Positions 41,237-54,839 of a stretch of 64,000 nt of DNA are shown in pieces (the first letter of the stretch is position 1; every line of letters begins with the position of its first letter). The notes under the pieces were generated by a model. It did not search any database. It saw nothing but the letters and a program-made list of their open reading frames with translations, and was not told the origin of the DNA. Origin of the DNA: Sodalis praecaptivus (lineage in GTDB: Bacteria > Pseudomonadota > Gammaproteobacteria > Enterobacterales > Enterobacteriaceae); NCBI RefSeq assembly GCF_000517425.1, contig NZ_CP006569.1:1240001-1304000 (forward strand), in the 5' to 3' direction. The position numbers were made by a program, and so were the translations under genes.

Positions 41237-41479
41237 AGTAGGAGCCTCCTGATTAAAAAGCCAAAGCCATGACGTTATCGGCAAAACCTTCGCCCTGTCA
41301 ATGGTGAACCCTTGATACGGTTTAGCCTCTGTGGAGGGTAAAATCACGGCATCGGCGCTGGCGATGGCCCCGCGTAAGGGCACAAGGATGCGGAGTGAGG
41401 ACCATCGGGGGGCAGGAGCAGGGGGAAAGCGCCCGTCGGCTCCCGTTTGCCCCTGTATTGCCGGTAACGGCTTGCGGAA

Positions 41480-41935
41480 TCAGTCCGCGGTGATGGGCGG
41501 CTCCCGGCGCATATGCCAGGCGTAATCATCGCCGGTCGTGATAATAAAGCCGAGGCGCAGGTAAAGATTTTTAGCGGGATTGCTTTTCAGCACCTTCAAT
41601 TCCACCGCTAATCCCTCCCGCTGGGCCTGCTGCAGGACGCCCGCCAGCAATTGCTGACCGATCCCCCGGCGCTGGAATTCCGGCGCCACCTGGATCTGGC
41701 CGATAAACCAGGCATCGTCGGTAAGATAATATTTGAACAGGCCGGCCAGTTTACCCTCCATCAGGATAATATGGGCATCGTTCCAGTGATCGATAATTCT
41801 GCTCAAATGCGTCTGCTCATCCGCATCAATGCCGCCGTTAATCAAATAACCCTCCATGGTGGCGAGTCGTAACGCATACAGGGCGGGAATGTCGCCGACT
41901 TCGGCCCGGCGCAGGCTGAGAGGGGTTGAGCTCAT
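41480..41935 (-). CDS. GNAT-family N-acetyltransferase
   Basis: 151-aa GNAT protein with IQVAPEFQRRGIGQQLLAGVL (motif A, RRGIG) and NPAKNLYLRLGF near the C-terminus. Start taken at MSSTPLSLRRAE; six residues upstream could be included. Separate from the previous acetyltransferase and not closely similar. Substrate unknown. Confidence 0.83.
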   Translation of the reverse strand: MSSTPLSLRRAEVGDIPALYALRLATMEGYLINGGIDADEQTHLSRIIDHWNDAHIILMEGKLAGLFKYYLTDDAWFIGQIQVAPEFQRRGIGQQLLAGVLQQAQREGLAVELKVLKSNPAKNLYLRLGFIITTGDDYAWHMRREPPITAD

Positions 41936-41953
41936 AATCACTCCAGAAAACAC

Positions 41954-42264
41954 ATGCTGAGATTATGCGTGCTTGGGGGGTAATGAGCAATAGGAAAGGG
42001 GTTGGGGGGCGAGGCCCCCTTGCCCGATGCGGCATCTAAGGGGCCACGCCAGCCTGGCGCACTGAATGCCAGAGGGCAAAATACCCAGGGCATGCCCGTA
42101 GCGCAAGGGCCCCTTTTGACGCCTGCGCCGATGCCAGTTTCTGCCTTTGTGCCTGCGCCAGTGCCAGTTTCTCCCTTCGCGCCTATGCGTCTAGGGCTGC
42201 GTCTGGTCAGTGTTCTCCGGGCGCCAGCGCCGCCATGGTGTTGAGACGTGCGTCTTCAACTGCC
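41954..42264. other. Intergenic region upstream of the GNAT gene and after lacY
   Basis: 311 bp without a credible gene. It includes a 30-bp tandem repeat at 42121-42180. The 80-codon open frame crossing it on the plus strand is compositionally a product of the repeat and has no family likeness. Confidence 0.6.
42121..42180. repeat. 30-bp tandem duplication downstream of lacY
   Basis: Two adjacent 30-bp units start GCCTGCGCCGATGCCAGTTT (42121) and GCCTGCGCCAGTGCCAGTTT (42151). A diverged start of a third (GCCTATGCG) follows. Confidence 0.85.
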
Positions 42265-43539
42265 TCAGATAATTTTGCCGGTTTGCGTTGCCGGCGCCGC
42301 CAGCGCTTTATGGCGCCCCGTCAGCAAAAAGGCGGAAATAAGGGTAAACGACAGGGTTATCAGGCCCAAGACTAAATACGCTTGATGAAAGCCGACCTGG
42401 TCGTACATTCTGCCTACCCAGGTGGACAGCACGACGCCGGATAACTGTTTCGATAAATTGAAGCCGATAAGAAACAGCGTCGCGGATAACCGAGGATCGA
42501 ATACCGAGGAGATATATTTAAAGGCTCCCACCAGCAAAAACGGGAGTTCAAACATATGCAGCGTCTTAAGAATGATGACTTCGACACCGCTGGTGGCAAA
42601 TGACGAGCCGAGAATACGCACCGACATGATAAGGCCCGCCACCAGCAGCGCGTTTTTACTGCCGATGCGATTAATAATCGCCGGGGTGAAAAACATAATC
42701 AGGCCGTTGAGCAATTCGCCGCCGGTGGTCACAAAACCGAAGATTTCGGTCCCCTGCTGGGGGCTGGCAAAAAAACCTTTGAAGAAATTGGCGAACTGCT
42801 GATCGAAAACATCATAAATGCTGGCTACCCCGATAACGTAGACAATAAACGCCCAAAAACGCGGCATAACCAGCAGCTCTGCGGCCATTTTCAGCGAAAA
42901 AGCGCGCCGGTTGGCGCCCAATTGGTCCAGCACCTGCGCATTCCTATTGCCTTCAGGACGCGATAAAAACAGCAATAGTGCCAATATCACCGCAAAACCG
43001 GAGGCGATCCAGAAAGTGATATTGGGATCAATACTGAACAATATTCCGGTCAACGAGGCGCAAATGGCCCAACCCACGCAGCCGGAGACGCGCACCCGGC
43101 CATATTCAAAATGATTAGCGCGGCTGACGCGCTCGATAAACGCTTCCACCGCGCCGGAACCGCTGGAGAACACGAAGCCAAGATACAATCCCCCCGCCAG
43201 CGCGCCGGCGTAAATATTGAATTGCAGCAACGGCGATAGCACAAAGATGAAAAATGGCGCGAACAAAATCAGCCCGATGGTAATGCTCCACAGCAGATGT
43301 TTACGCAACCCCAATTTATCGGAGATTAGGCCAAATAGCGGCTGAAATACGATAGCGAAAAACGAGATTGACGAGAACACCATACCGGTCTCGGTTTTGC
43401 TGAGGTGATTGACGTCCGCCAGCCAGATAGGAAAAAACGGGAAATAGGCGGACATAATGAAATAATAGAAAAAGAAGAACAGCATAAAGTAGATAAAATT
43501 ATGCTTCTCCCGGGTGGTCAGCATCGCAGTCTTCATCAT
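42265..43539 (-). CDS. lacY: Lactose permease LacY
   Basis: Twelve-span proton/galactoside symporter of the MFS oligosaccharide branch. Residues known to be essential in E. coli LacY have counterparts: Glu126 (AVEAFIER), Arg144 and Cys148 (YGRVRVSGC), Glu269 (GGELLNG), Arg302 (SVRILGSS), His322 and Glu325 (LKTLHMFE). 424 aa from the chosen ATG against 417. GTG codons three and one codons upstream are alternatives. It lies 50 bp after lacZ in a lacZY unit; no lacA follows. Confidence 0.95.
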   Translation of the reverse strand: MMKTAMLTTREKHNFIYFMLFFFFYYFIMSAYFPFFPIWLADVNHLSKTETGMVFSSISFFAIVFQPLFGLISDKLGLRKHLLWSITIGLILFAPFFIFVLSPLLQFNIYAGALAGGLYLGFVFSSGSGAVEAFIERVSRANHFEYGRVRVSGCVGWAICASLTGILFSIDPNITFWIASGFAVILALLLFLSRPEGNRNAQVLDQLGANRRAFSLKMAAELLVMPRFWAFIVYVIGVASIYDVFDQQFANFFKGFFASPQQGTEIFGFVTTGGELLNGLIMFFTPAIINRIGSKNALLVAGLIMSVRILGSSFATSGVEVIILKTLHMFELPFLLVGAFKYISSVFDPRLSATLFLIGFNLSKQLSGVVLSTWVGRMYDQVGFHQAYLVLGLITLSFTLISAFLLTGRHKALAAPATQTGKII

Positions 43540-43589
43540 CGTCACCACGTTTGGTCGGTATCGGGGGGATTAAAGGGGGGCGAGCCCCC

Positions 43590-46790
<3,201 letters not shown>

Positions 46791-46835
46791 TTAACGGCTT
46801 TTCAATCGCTTTTCGCAAGCCCGTGTCGGAGTAAT

Positions 46836-46851
46836 GGTGATCGTTTTCAAA
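46836..46851. promoter_or_regulatory. Candidate CRP site of the lac promoter
   Basis: GGTGA-N6-TCAAA matches the TGTGA-N6-TCACA consensus at 8 of 10 positions. It is centred about 60-70 bp upstream of the predicted lacZ start, close to the -61.5 position of E. coli lac. Confidence 0.55.
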
Positions 46852-47011
46852 TTTAAACCGATAATTTTGGCTTAATTAGCGACATGTATCACAAAATGAG
46901 CTGGTGTGAGCGTGTGACTTTTTACTGACGTATAGCGTTGTTCGCGCATTGATTTATGATGTTAAGATAATAATGATAAGCCCTGAGTGGGTCAGCGACA
47001 GGAACAATAAC

Positions 47012-48091
47012 GTGAAGCACAAAAATCCTACCCTTGACGACGTCGCCCGCCAGGCCGGCGTTTCGTATCAAACGGTTTCCCGGGTGTTAAATGGATCGGC
47101 GCACGTGGCTGAAGCGACGCGCGCTCGGGTAGAGGACGCCATCAAAACGTTAAACTATGTGCCTAACCGGATGGCCCAGCAGTTGGCCGGCAAGCGGGGC
47201 TGCACCCTTGGACTCATCACCGCCTCCCTCAGCTTCCATGCGCCATCGCAAATTGCGTCCGCCATAAAGGGCGTCGCCGGCCAGTGCGGATACAATGTCC
47301 TTATCGCCATGACCGACCAGCAGCACGCAACCGGGCTACAGGACGCCCTCAATGAGTTGAAGGCGCAGCGGGTGGAGGGGGTGATTATCAATTTACCGCT
47401 GGAAGCGGAAAGCGCCGCGCAGATCGTCGCCGCTAATCCCGAACTTCTGTGCCTGTTCCTGGATGTCCCGCCGGATGCCGGCGTATTCCACGTGATGTTT
47501 AATCCCGGCGACGGTACGCGCGCAAGCGTCGACCATCTCTATCGGCTGGGTCACCGTGACTTCGCGCTGCTGGCGGGCCCGCAAGAATCGGTTTCCGCGC
47601 GCCAGCGGCTGCTGAGCTGGCAACAGGCGCTGAAGCATTACGGTCTGCAACCGGTTGCAACCGCGCAGGGAGACTGGAGCGCCGCGAGCGGCTACCGGTG
47701 TATGGTAACGATGCGCCAGGCGCAGGTGGCGTTCACCGCCGTGCTGGTCGCCAACGATCAGATGGCCCTCGGCGCGGTTAGCGCGCTGCAACAGCAACAG
47801 CTGGCGGTGCCGGAACACGTCTCGGTGATAGGCTATGATGATACGGAAGACAGCGCTTATTTCCTGCCGGCGTTGACCACCGTTTCACAGGATTTCAACC
47901 GGCTAGGGCAGGAGGCGGTGAACCGGCTGCTGGCGCGTTTGGCGCAGGGGGGTGCCGCGCGCGGGCCATCGATGATGCTGCCCACGCATCTGGTGGTCCG
48001 CCATTCCACCGCCGCACCGCCGGACGGTAAGCCGAGTCTGGGCCTGCTGGCCGACGAGTTGCAGCGGATAGCGGCAGTATTGAGGCGCTGA
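47012..48091 (+). CDS. lacI: Lac repressor LacI
   Basis: LacI-family repressor. N-terminal helix-turn-helix VSYQTVSRVLNGSAHV is identical to E. coli LacI in the recognition helix start (YQTVSRV), the hinge is NRMAQQLAGK, and the effector domain retains LHAPSQI-like and GDWSAASGY, LVANDQMALGA, GYDDTEDS segments. The GTG start (as in E. coli lacI) follows AGGAACAATAAC and gives 359 aa against 360. Unlike E. coli it is divergent from lacZY, sharing the 299-bp control region. Confidence 0.95.
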   Translation: MKHKNPTLDDVARQAGVSYQTVSRVLNGSAHVAEATRARVEDAIKTLNYVPNRMAQQLAGKRGCTLGLITASLSFHAPSQIASAIKGVAGQCGYNVLIAMTDQQHATGLQDALNELKAQRVEGVIINLPLEAESAAQIVAANPELLCLFLDVPPDAGVFHVMFNPGDGTRASVDHLYRLGHRDFALLAGPQESVSARQRLLSWQQALKHYGLQPVATAQGDWSAASGYRCMVTMRQAQVAFTAVLVANDQMALGAVSALQQQQLAVPEHVSVIGYDDTEDSAYFLPALTTVSQDFNRLGQEAVNRLLARLAQGGAARGPSMMLPTHLVVRHSTAAPPDGKPSLGLLADELQRIAAVLRR

Positions 48092-48124
48092 GGCGGATGT
48101 CATCACCCCGAGCACCGGCCGACA

Positions 48125-49066
48125 CTACGCCAGACACAGGAGAGGCTTGACGGCGCGGCCGGACCGGTAGAACAGCGACAGCGCCTCGCGCCAGCGGCTT
48201 AGCGGAAAGGGCGCCAGCGGCGATAACTGCGCGCGACGCAGTAAAGGCCAAAGGGCGGTAAAGGCGTTCTGCCAATCGCTGACGGACATCCCGGCCAGGG
48301 CATCGCGCAAATGGAACCGTTGCGGCACGGCGCCGCCGGGCGTGACGGGGACAGATTGCCCCGAGAGCAGACCGTAGCTTACCAGCGTCGCGGCAGGGGG
48401 AAGACCCGCCAGCAGTGCGCCGCCCAGCGGCCCCCCTACGGCGTCGAAAACCAGGCTGCTGTGCGCCGCCAGCCGGAGGATCTCGTCCTGGCGATCCATC
48501 GTCAGCGGCTGTATACCGAGCCGGCGCAGACGCGGCGCGTGCTCTGGCGCGCGGTGCAGGCCTATGACCCGCCGCGCCCCGCCCGCCAGCGCCCATTGTC
48601 CCAACAGACGTGCACAGTCCGATCCTGCCGCGGTCAAGATTATCTGCCGATCCCGCACCGGCCAGCGGCGCAACATCAGCTGCGCCGCCAGCGGATTGAT
48701 ATAACCCCGCAGCGCGGTGTCGTCCGCGATATCTTCCGGCACCGGCACCAGCCATTGTCCGTTGCAGTTCAGCCGCTGCTGCCAGGTGCCGTCACCCCGC
48801 AGCGGCAGTACCCGTTGGCCAAGGCGAAAGGGCGAGGTGCTTGATGTTGCGACCACCTGGCCGAGCCCCTCATAGCCCGCGACCCGCGGCGGCTGGACCC
48901 GGTGCGCATAGGCGCCGGTAATGGGGATCACATCGGAGGGGTTGATGGGTGCGGCAATCATCATGACCTGCACTTGGTCGGCGCCGGGTGTTGACAGCGG
49001 CGCGGTCTCGAGTGACAGGACCGCTTCGGGATGGCCGAAGCGGCGATACCACAGCGCGCGATTCAT
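48125..49066 (-). CDS. MDR-family zinc-independent oxidoreductase
   Basis: Medium-chain dehydrogenase/reductase resembling quinone oxidoreductases and MECR-like enoyl reductases. The GroES-like N-terminal domain has NPSDVIPITGAY and GYEGLGQVV, and the Rossmann half contains ILTAAGSDCARLLGQWA. 313 aa. No structural zinc cysteines are evident. It begins 4 bp after the mqo stop on the same strand, so it is probably translated from the mqo transcript. Substrate unknown. Confidence 0.82.
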   Translation of the reverse strand: MNRALWYRRFGHPEAVLSLETAPLSTPGADQVQVMMIAAPINPSDVIPITGAYAHRVQPPRVAGYEGLGQVVATSSTSPFRLGQRVLPLRGDGTWQQRLNCNGQWLVPVPEDIADDTALRGYINPLAAQLMLRRWPVRDRQIILTAAGSDCARLLGQWALAGGARRVIGLHRAPEHAPRLRRLGIQPLTMDRQDEILRLAAHSSLVFDAVGGPLGGALLAGLPPAATLVSYGLLSGQSVPVTPGGAVPQRFHLRDALAGMSVSDWQNAFTALWPLLRRAQLSPLAPFPLSRWREALSLFYRSGRAVKPLLCLA

Positions 49067-49070
49067 CGGC

Positions 49071-50690
49071 TTATATCGCTTTCTGTAGCCCTTCCCATTT
49101 ACCGTCCGCCGACTCGCCGGGCAGCGGCTTGGCTTCGATAAAGGTCAGTCCCAACACCTCGGAGGTATAGCGGCGGATCTCGTTGGTCAGCGCCAGGTTG
49201 CCGTTGATTGTCTGGCCGTAGGAGGGCACCATCTCTTTAAGTTTGCGCTGCCAGGCGTCGCTGGCAACCTGTTCTTTAAACATGGACGCCAACAGCTCCA
49301 GCATAATGGGCGCCGCGGTGGAAGCGCCGGGCGAGGCGCCAAGCAACGCCGCCAGCGAGCCGTCGGCCGAGCTGACCACTTCGGTGCCGAACTGCAAAAT
49401 ACCGCCTTTGCCGGCGTCTTTTTTAATGACCTGCACCCGCTGGCCGGCCTCAATCAGCGACCAATCCGCCATATTGGCCTGCGGATAATATTCGCGCAGG
49501 GCGTTGAGGCGATCTTTATCCGACATCAACAGCTGGCTGATGAGATATCTCATCAGCGCGAAGTTATCCAGACCGACGCGCAGCATGGGCAACAGATTTT
49601 GTCGCGTAAGTGAATGGAACAGATCCAGCCAGGAGCCCCGCTTGAGGAATTTGCTGCTAAAAGTGGCAAAGGGGCCGAACAGCAGCGCTTGCTTGCCGTC
49701 CAGGATACGGGTATCGATATGCGGCACCGACATCGGCGGCGCGCCGACCGAGGCTTTACCGTACACTTTGGCGTGATGATCGCCAACGACCGCAGGGTTG
49801 GTTGCCACCAGAAATTGCCCGCCCACCGGGAAGCCGGCATAGCCGTTCACCTCGGGAATGCCGGATTTTTGCAACAGCGTCAACGATGCGCCGCCGCCGC
49901 CGATAAAAACATGGCGGGCGCGCACCGTGGACTGCCGACCGCCGTTGCCGCCGTCGGCGACGCGCACGTTCCAGGTGTTGTCGGCGTTGCGCTTGATATC
50001 CACCACGTCATGCTGCAAATGCAAATGGAACTGAGGGTGAAGCTGCAGCGCCGCGAGCAGTTGCTGAGTCATTTCCCCGAAGTTCACGTCGGTGCCCATG
50101 TCCATGCGGGTGGCGGCCACTTTTTGGAAGGTATCGCGCCCGTCCATCACCAGCGGCGCCCACGCGCGGATCTGCTGGGGATCTTCGGAGTAGGCCATGC
50201 CGCGAAACAGCGTACTGGTTTGTAGCGCATCGAAGCGCTGACGCAAAAAGCGGATATTATCCTCGCCCCAGACGAAGCTCATGTGCGGCACATCGTTGAT
50301 AAAGGTATGCGGATTGGTGAGGATCTGCTGTTTAACCAGATAGGCCCAGAACTGGCGCGAGATTTCAAAAGATTCGTTTACCGCGACCGCTTTAGCGATA
50401 TCCACCGTACCCGTTGGGGTGAGGGTCGTGTAGTTCAGCTCGCAAAAAGCGGCATGACCAGTGCCGGCATTGTTCCAGCCGTTGGAGCTTTCTTCCGCCG
50501 TTTTTTCCAGGCGTTCATACATATGAATCGTCCAGCCCGGCTCAAGCGCTTTCAGATAGGTTCCCAGCGTGGCGCTCATGACTCCGCCGCCAATCAGTAC
50601 GATGTCTACCGGGGGTTTATCCGCAACCTGCTGCTGTTTGGCTGACGCAGAGAGAGTCATACCAAGGGCTGCGATAAAATGCTCTTTCAT
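49071..50690 (-). CDS. mqo: Malate:quinone oxidoreductase
   Basis: Membrane-associated FAD enzyme oxidising malate to oxaloacetate with electrons to quinone. A hydrophobic signal-like N-terminus precedes the FAD dinucleotide motif [16 protein letters not shown] (about 27-42). [37 protein letters not shown] and [12 protein letters not shown] are family hallmarks, as is [14 protein letters not shown]. 539 aa from the chosen ATG against 548. The upstream extension to 50735 is unsupported. Confidence 0.94.
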   Translation of the reverse strand: MKEHFIAALGMTLSASAKQQQVADKPPVDIVLIGGGVMSATLGTYLKALEPGWTIHMYERLEKTAEESSNGWNNAGTGHAAFCELNYTTLTPTGTVDIAKAVAVNESFEISRQFWAYLVKQQILTNPHTFINDVPHMSFVWGEDNIRFLRQRFDALQTSTLFRGMAYSEDPQQIRAWAPLVMDGRDTFQKVAATRMDMGTDVNFGEMTQQLLAALQLHPQFHLHLQHDVVDIKRNADNTWNVRVADGGNGGRQSTVRARHVFIGGGGASLTLLQKSGIPEVNGYAGFPVGGQFLVATNPAVVGDHHAKVYGKASVGAPPMSVPHIDTRILDGKQALLFGPFATFSSKFLKRGSWLDLFHSLTRQNLLPMLRVGLDNFALMRYLISQLLMSDKDRLNALREYYPQANMADWSLIEAGQRVQVIKKDAGKGGILQFGTEVVSSADGSLAALLGASPGASTAAPIMLELLASMFKEQVASDAWQRKLKEMVPSYGQTINGNLALTNEIRRYTSEVLGLTFIEAKPLPGESADGKWEGLQKAI

Positions 50691-51212
50691 GCGCAGTATC
50701 TCTTTTAAAAAAAATGAAGCCGACGCCCGGGCCATTTTCGTTCGGATTGGCGCCCAGGGAGGTCTGCTAATACTCTTCGATTCTATTAGTCACTACCGGT
50801 TAAGTAAACTACAAAATTATTGCAACTGAGACTAACAGTAACGAATGCTAATGATTGATAAGATATTGAAATTGATGAAAATTAATCATATGATAAATTG
50901 ATGGTTAACATATGATTAACCAAAATTTACCATCTTTATTTTAAAGCTATAACAAGGATTTTAAGTGTGATCCACTGCATAAAAATAAAGTAACGGTTTT
51001 AAATACTATAAAAATACATTTTTTAGCATCTCATAATGTTAGGTCCGGGCGAACCGCCCGCGATAAAGTTGTTTTCATTGCCCGGCCGCTGATATGATTT
51101 TTATTACTACAGGGGTAATCAGGTTGCCCCGCCGCGCTTTCGCCCCACGGCGCCGCTGCTGTGGGGACGAGCAACGTCAATTGACGGGCCTGGGGATGCC
51201 AGGGGATGACAG
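50691..51212. promoter_or_regulatory. AT-rich control region between mqo and the GNAT gene
   Basis: 522 bp, notably AT-rich from 50760 to 51030 against a GC-rich background. GGTTAA-N7-TTAACC at 50903-50921 is a clear palindrome in the mqo upstream region. ArcA, which represses mqo in E. coli, binds GTTAA-type repeats, so this is a candidate. A hairpin CGGGCG-AAC-CGCCCG (51046-51060) lies nearby without a T-tract. No gene seen. Confidence 0.4.
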
Positions 51213-51704
51213 ATGATTGAAATCAGATCGTATCGGGAGCGGGACAGGCAGGCGGTGACGGCCATCATTCTGCCTATCCAGCAACAAGAATTCGGCATCG
51301 CTATCAATGCCGCCGACCAACCCGATCTGCAGGATATCCGGGGATTTTACCAATCCGGCAACGGCGGGTTTTGGGTGGCCTGCCACCAGGGAGAAGTAGT
51401 GGGCACCGTGGGTCTGAAAGATATCGGCGCCGGCCAGGCCGCGCTGCGTAAAATGTTCGTTAAATCCGGCTACCGCGGCGCGCCTTTGTTGGTGGCGGCA
51501 GGGCTGCTGGACCAGGCGCGCGCCCATGCCCGCACGCATCGCATTAGCGATATCTATCTTGGCACCACCAACCAGTTTATTTCCGCCCAGCATTTTTACC
51601 GCAAACAGGGGTTTAGCGCCGTTACCCGCGATGACCTGCCCGCCGCATTTCCCTTGATGGCGGTCGATTCCCTCTTTTTCCATTTATCGCTATCGCCGCA
51701 ATAA
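51213..51704 (+). CDS. GNAT-family N-acetyltransferase
   Basis: 163-aa GNAT protein. GFWVACHQGEVVGTVGLKDI, LRKMFVKSGYRGAPLLVAAGLL and a C-terminal IYLGTTNQFISAQHFYRKQGF show the fold. The pyrophosphate loop (GYRGAP) is atypical of the Q/RxxGxG/A form. The start has AGGGGATGACAG upstream. Substrate unknown. The MFS gene follows 87 bp downstream in the same direction. Confidence 0.82.
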   Translation: MIEIRSYRERDRQAVTAIILPIQQQEFGIAINAADQPDLQDIRGFYQSGNGGFWVACHQGEVVGTVGLKDIGAGQAALRKMFVKSGYRGAPLLVAAGLLDQARAHARTHRISDIYLGTTNQFISAQHFYRKQGFSAVTRDDLPAAFPLMAVDSLFFHLSLSPQ

Positions 51705-51791
51705 CGCCCGGCGCGCATGGGGCGCCGCCCACGCTGCGGCGCCAAGCGCGAAGATGTTTCCCTGTCTTACCCTTGATGAAGGATTGCTCCG

Positions 51792-53030
51792 ATGCAAAAC
51801 GGTAGTACAGCGCCCGATGACAATGATTATTGGCGGCGCAATTTAGTCGTCTGTGTGTTTGGTTCCTTTACCACTATCGTCGCGATGACGTTGCTATTGC
51901 CGTTTCTGCCTCTTTACGTTGAGCAACTCGGTGTCACCGGCCATGCGGCTATCAGCGAGTGGTCGGGGGTGGCCTATGGCGCGGCCTTTTTCACCGCCGC
52001 GCTGACCGCGCCGCTTTGGGGACGATTAGGGGATCGCTACGGCCGCAAGCTAATGCTCATCCGGGCCAGTCTCGGTATGGCGGTGGCGATGACGCTGCTC
52101 GGCATGGCGCAAAGCGTATGGCAACTGGTGGCGCTGCGCCTGCTGGCCGGTTTGCTGGGTGGATACGCCTCCGGATCCACTATCCTGGTCGCTACCCAAA
52201 CCCCCAAAGCCCGCACGGGATGGGCGCTGGGCATGCTCTCCTCCGGCATTATGGCGGGAAATCTGGTCGGACCGCTGATTGGCGGTACGCTGCCGCCGCT
52301 CATCGGCATCCGCGCTACCTTTATGTTAGCGGGCGGGGCGATCTTTATCGCCTTTTTGGCCACGGTGGTGCTGCTAAAAGAAGTCCCCGGCAGCGCCTCG
52401 CGTCCGGCTGCCGCCGCGACTTCTCCCGCCATTAGCCCCTGGCGCAACCTGCCGGTGATGGCAATGCTGATTACCGGCACATTGCTGATGCTGGCGAATA
52501 TGTCCATCGAGCCGATTATCACGCTGTATGTCGCGCAGCTGGTAAGCGGCCAGCAGGTGACGTTTGTCGCCGGTCTGGTAATGGCTGCCGCGGCGCTGGG
52601 CAGTATTCTATCGGCCTCCAGGCTCGGACGGTTGGCGGACAGGGTAGGCCATTGGCGAGTGATCATAGGTTGTTTGCTGGTGGCGGCGGTGTTGCTTATC
52701 CCGCAGGCGTTCGTTACCGCCGGTTGGCAATTGGTGGCGCTGCGCTTTTGCATGGGGCTGGCGTTGGGCGGGCTGCTACCCTGTATCGCCAGCGTCATTC
52801 GCCATAGCGTACCGGCGGCGAAGGTCGGCGGCGTGCTGGGCCTGTCGACCTCCGCCCAGTATGTCGGCCAGGTAACCGGGCCGCTGCTGGGCGGGGTGGT
52901 CGGCGGCCATTTGGGTATGCGCCCGGTCTTCCTCGGTACCTGCCTGCTGCTGGCTATCGGCGCCGGCTTCAACCAACTGTGTCGCAACGCCGCCGACCGT
53001 TCGGCGGGGGACGTTCAGGGTCGGCCGTGA
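51792..53030 (+). CDS. MdtG-like MFS efflux transporter
   Basis: Twelve-span MFS drug-efflux type transporter. LPFLPLYVEQLGVTGH and the motif-A loop WGRLGDRYGRKLML resemble E. coli MdtG, as do ATQTPKARTGWALGMLS and the second-half GRLADRVGHWRVI. 412 aa against 408. Overall likeness is moderate, so orthology to mdtG is not certain and the symbol is withheld. Substrates unknown. Confidence 0.82.
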   Translation: MQNGSTAPDDNDYWRRNLVVCVFGSFTTIVAMTLLLPFLPLYVEQLGVTGHAAISEWSGVAYGAAFFTAALTAPLWGRLGDRYGRKLMLIRASLGMAVAMTLLGMAQSVWQLVALRLLAGLLGGYASGSTILVATQTPKARTGWALGMLSSGIMAGNLVGPLIGGTLPPLIGIRATFMLAGGAIFIAFLATVVLLKEVPGSASRPAAAATSPAISPWRNLPVMAMLITGTLLMLANMSIEPIITLYVAQLVSGQQVTFVAGLVMAAAALGSILSASRLGRLADRVGHWRVIIGCLLVAAVLLIPQAFVTAGWQLVALRFCMGLALGGLLPCIASVIRHSVPAAKVGGVLGLSTSAQYVGQVTGPLLGGVVGGHLGMRPVFLGTCLLLAIGAGFNQLCRNAADRSAGDVQGRP

Positions 53031-53294
53031 CGGGCGGACCAATAATGAAAAATGCGTCATGGTGCCGGGGCGGCACGCCCGCGTGGGGGAAGGAGGCTTG
53101 TGGGAAGCGCACCGCAGCCTAGGCTCTCTGGGCCGGGCGCGGGATGTTGCGGTGGATCCCGCACTTGTGTGCTGAGCAATATGCGTGGCGTAATAGGGCG
53201 TGCGGTCATGCAGGGCGTACGGCGCTGCGGTAACCTTCGGTCATGGACTGAGCACCGTGGCGGGTGGGGGCAGGCGCCAGGGCGCGCCGTGGCA

Positions 53295-54671
53295 TCAGTC
53301 CTTTGAGCGCCGCTGGCGTTTCGCCGGCTGCCGGGTAATCTGGGTGACCTGGCTCTCCACCCAACCATCGCTCAACCGTGTCGTTAGACGATCGCCGGCG
53401 CTTAGTTGACGGGTTTGTTTCACCACCGCGCCGTGGCTATCGGTCGTGACGCTGAACCCGCGCGCCAGGGTTTTCAGCGGGCTAACGCCCTCCAGCCGGG
53501 AGCAGAGCGCCACAAAGGCATTATTTTGCCGACTTAGGGGGCGGCTTATGCTCTGGCTTAGTTGGTAACGCAGCGCCTGCAATTGCTGCTGGGCACGGTT
53601 GATGCGCGCCGTGGGCGCCTGCTGCTGCAAACGTTGCCGCAAATAGTCGTGACGGCGCAGCGCCTGGCGCAGTTGCCCCTGGAGGCCGTCGTCCAGGCGG
53701 CGGCGCAGGGCCATCAGCGCGGTTTGCTGGCGGGCGAGTCGTAATTGAGGATGCTGCTGGTGCAGGCGATGCTGAAGACGGCCGTAGTGTTGTTGGCGCT
53801 GCGCGAGGAAATAATCCATCGCCATTTCCAGCCGCTGCCGTTGAGACTGCAATTGACGCAACAGTTCCAACTGGTTGCGGCTTACCAGCTCGGCCGCCGC
53901 CGACGGCGTTGGCGCGCGCAAATCGGCGACAAAATCGGCGATGGTTACGTCGGTCTCGTGGCCGACCGCGCTGACCACCGGCAAGCGGCTGGCGAAAATC
54001 GCCCGCGCCACCCGTTCATCGTTAAAGCTGGCGAGATCCTCCAGCGAACCGCCCCCGCGACCGACGATCAGCACATTGCACTCAGCGCGACGATTGGCGG
54101 TTTCGATGGCGCGCACGATCTGCACCGGCGCTTCCTGCCCCTGCACCGCGGTGGGGTAAACCACCACCGGCAGCGACGGATCGCGGCGTTTCAACACCTG
54201 CAAAATATCGTGCAGCGCCGCGCCGCTGGCGGAGGTAATCACCCCTACCCGGCGGGCCGGGCTGGGCAGCGGCTGCTTATACTGTTGGCTGAACAGTCCT
54301 TCGTCGCTTAATTGCTGTTTAAGCTGCTCGAACTGCTGTTGCAGTAACCCGTCGCCGGCCGGCTGCATACTCTCGGCAATAAGCTGATAGTCGCCGCGCG
54401 GCTCATACAGCGTGAGCGTTGCGCGCACCAATACCTGTTGACCGTTGCGCGGCGAAAACGTGGTGCGGCGATTGGTGTTGCGAAACATGGCGCAGCGCAC
54501 CTGGGCGCGGTCGTCCTTGAGTGTGAAGTACCAATGACCCGACGCAGGTTGGGAAAAATTGGATATTTCTCCCGTCAACCACACCTGACCCATTTCGCCT
54601 TCCAACAGCTCGCGTACCGTTTTATTGAGACGGCTAACGGTAAAAATCAGGGAAGTGGGCGGGGTAGACAT
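53295..54671 (-). CDS. xseA: Exodeoxyribonuclease VII large subunit
   Basis: Catalytic subunit of ExoVII, which degrades single-stranded DNA to oligonucleotides. An N-terminal OB fold (about 1-105; [21 protein letters not shown]) is followed by the catalytic domain with [15 protein letters not shown] and [22 protein letters not shown], then a long Gln/Arg-rich coiled-coil and a short C-terminal domain. 458 aa from MSTPPTS against 456. xseB is elsewhere, as usual. Divergent from guaB, as in E. coli. Confidence 0.96.
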   Translation of the reverse strand: MSTPPTSLIFTVSRLNKTVRELLEGEMGQVWLTGEISNFSQPASGHWYFTLKDDRAQVRCAMFRNTNRRTTFSPRNGQQVLVRATLTLYEPRGDYQLIAESMQPAGDGLLQQQFEQLKQQLSDEGLFSQQYKQPLPSPARRVGVITSASGAALHDILQVLKRRDPSLPVVVYPTAVQGQEAPVQIVRAIETANRRAECNVLIVGRGGGSLEDLASFNDERVARAIFASRLPVVSAVGHETDVTIADFVADLRAPTPSAAAELVSRNQLELLRQLQSQRQRLEMAMDYFLAQRQQHYGRLQHRLHQQHPQLRLARQQTALMALRRRLDDGLQGQLRQALRRHDYLRQRLQQQAPTARINRAQQQLQALRYQLSQSISRPLSRQNNAFVALCSRLEGVSPLKTLARGFSVTTDSHGAVVKQTRQLSAGDRLTTRLSDGWVESQVTQITRQPAKRQRRSKD

Positions 54672-54763
54672 GTGAGCGGGATCAAACTCCATTGCAAAGT
54701 CTTAATCGATTGATATTACTCATTGCGAAACGGTAAGCAAGGATTTTTTGAAAATAGTGCTGG

Positions 54764-54789
54764 AGGCAACCGATTACGTTCTGTATAAT
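54764..54789 (+). promoter_or_regulatory. guaB promoter with PurR-like box
   Basis: AGGCAACCGATTACGT (54764-54779) keeps the CG-centred PurR pattern at 12 of 16 positions and lies just upstream of a TATAAT -10 at 54784-54789. PurR regulates guaBA in E. coli, where the box also overlaps the promoter. Confidence 0.65.
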
Positions 54790-54839
54790 GCCACGGCAAT
54801 ATTTTATCTGTTTCACATCCACCTTGGTGAGATATTGCT

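Noticed and set aside
42002-42244. 80-codon plus-strand gene after lacY
   Set aside because: The translation is Pro/Ala-rich and comes from the 30-bp duplication. It has no ribosome site or homology pattern.
51046-51060. Terminator hairpin upstream of the GNAT gene
   Set aside because: A good stem with no T-tract on either strand and no gene ending nearby.
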